Origin: Rhodopseudomonas pentothenatexigens
GTDB lineage: Bacteria > Pseudomonadota > Alphaproteobacteria > Rhizobiales > Xanthobacteraceae
DNA length: 64,000 nt
Assembly (NCBI RefSeq): GCF_900218015.1
Contig: NZ_UFQQ01000007.1
Location: forward strand, 62,001-126,000
Direction: 5' to 3'
Part shown: one piece after another, positions 63,563 to 64,000 of the stretch
How positions within the stretch are numbered: the stretch's first letter is position 1
Layout of the letters: every line of letters begins with the position of its first letter
Program-made: the position numbers and the translations under genes
Notes under the pieces: model-generated
The model's database searches: none
What the model was told of the DNA's origin: nothing
Seen by the model: the letters and a program-made list of their open reading frames with translations, nothing else

Positions 63563-64000
63563 CTACAAATCCGCTGCGGCGATCCAGAATACTTCGGCTT
63601 CGGAATCTTCGCTGTCGAGCCACAGCAGCGGGAGCTGCGGGAACTGGTCTTCGATCTGCGGGCGGCAGCGGCCGACTTCGCACAGCAGGCCGCCCTCCGG
63701 GTTGAGGTGATCCTTCGCCTCGGCGAGGATGCGGCGGATGATGGAAAGACCATCGTCGCCGCCGTCGAACGCCATCGCCGGCTCGGCGCGGCACTCAGCC
63801 GGCAGGCTGGCCATCCCGTCGGCATCGACATAAGGCGGGTTGGTGATGATCAGGTCGTAACGCTCCTCGCCGAGCGGACCGAACAGGTCGCCCTGATACA
63901 GGCTGACGCGATCGTCGAGCCGATGCTCGGCGACGTTGCGGGTCGCGACCGCGAGCGCATCGTTCGACAGATCGACGGCGTCGACCGTCGCGTTCGGGAA
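63563..64000 (-). CDS. prmB: 50S ribosomal protein L3 glutamine methyltransferase PrmB, C-terminal part
   Basis: The last 145 codons of a HemK/PrmB-type N5-glutamine methyltransferase; the N-terminus lies beyond the window. The catalytic NPPY (IITNPPYVDADGMASLPAE) and the PrmB-like DGLSIIRRILAEAKDHLNPE GGLLCEVG and LLWLDSEDSEAEVFWI tail are present, arguing for PrmB rather than PrmC. Confidence 0.85.
   Translation of the reverse strand, partial: FPNATVDAVDLSNDALAVATRNVAEHRLDDRVSLYQGDLFGPLGEERYDLIITNPPYVDADGMASLPAECRAEPAMAFDGGDDGLSIIRRILAEAKDHLNPEGGLLCEVGRCRPQIEDQFPQLPLLWLDSEDSEAEVFWIAAADL

Overview
This 64 kb window is GC-rich chromosomal DNA from an alphaproteobacterium of the Bradyrhizobium/Rhodopseudomonas group. 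It is most likely a Rhodopseudomonas palustris-type strain. The evidence is the gene content (HisG plus HisZ, a CheZ of the alphaproteobacterial type, DUF2076, DUF2093, DUF4170 and DUF6101 proteins, and a fluoroacetate-dehalogenase-like hydrolase very close to R. palustris RPA1163), a CIRCE-controlled groESL operon, and intergenic palindromic repeats familiar from this group. I see no tRNA, rRNA, CRISPR array, integrase or transposase. Most of the window is housekeeping backbone with small accessory patches.

Left end (1-7.25 kb): a regulatory patch. It holds the tail of a TetR regulator, an ECF42-type sigma factor with a DGPF/YCII partner gene, an SDR oxidoreductase, a second DGPF gene, a TetR-DUF2852 pair and an ECF41-type sigma factor with its carboxymuconolactone-decarboxylase-like partner. 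The promoters can be read directly. The two DGPF genes carry the same TGTCGG-N17-CGTC promoter. The ECF41 partner carries TGTCACA-N16-CGTC. The TetR gene and the DUF2852 gene share an ATGTAA-N7-T(T/C)ACAT operator.

7.5-19.9 kb: the envelope-constriction cluster tolQ-tolR-tolA-tolB ... pal-cpoB-tilS-ftsH. Between tolB and pal lies a 3.4 kb patch with a membrane GGDEF-EAL gene broken by an in-frame TAA and a FeeM-like N-acyl amino acid synthase.

20-32 kb: a twin-arginine nitroreductase-like protein, azlCD amino-acid exporter genes, a TetR regulator, the glycolate oxidase genes glcD, glcE and glcF, a histone H1-like Lys/Ala-rich protein, an outer-membrane porin and an SbmA/YddA-type ABC exporter.

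32-42.6 kb: a META-like secreted protein, a carotenoid-isomerase-like FAD oxidoreductase, an unrecognised exported protein, groEL-groES with CIRCE, a lipoprotein, an MFS transporter, cheZ, an L,D-transpeptidase and a DUF2076 protein.

42.7-55.6 kb: a GT2/ChbG-NaxD pair predicted to make a deacetylated polyprenyl-phosphate sugar, then hisZ-hisG, rsmE, an exported protein translationally coupled to ubiA, a DUF6101 protein, and a lipid-A-linked run pmbA - inositol-monophosphatase family - DUF4170 - waaA - lpxK.

55.7-64 kb: xseA, purD, the dehalogenase, tadA, rluB with a very long disordered N-terminus, rsmD and the C-terminal part of prmB. Four palindromic repeat elements sit in the gaps of this last part.
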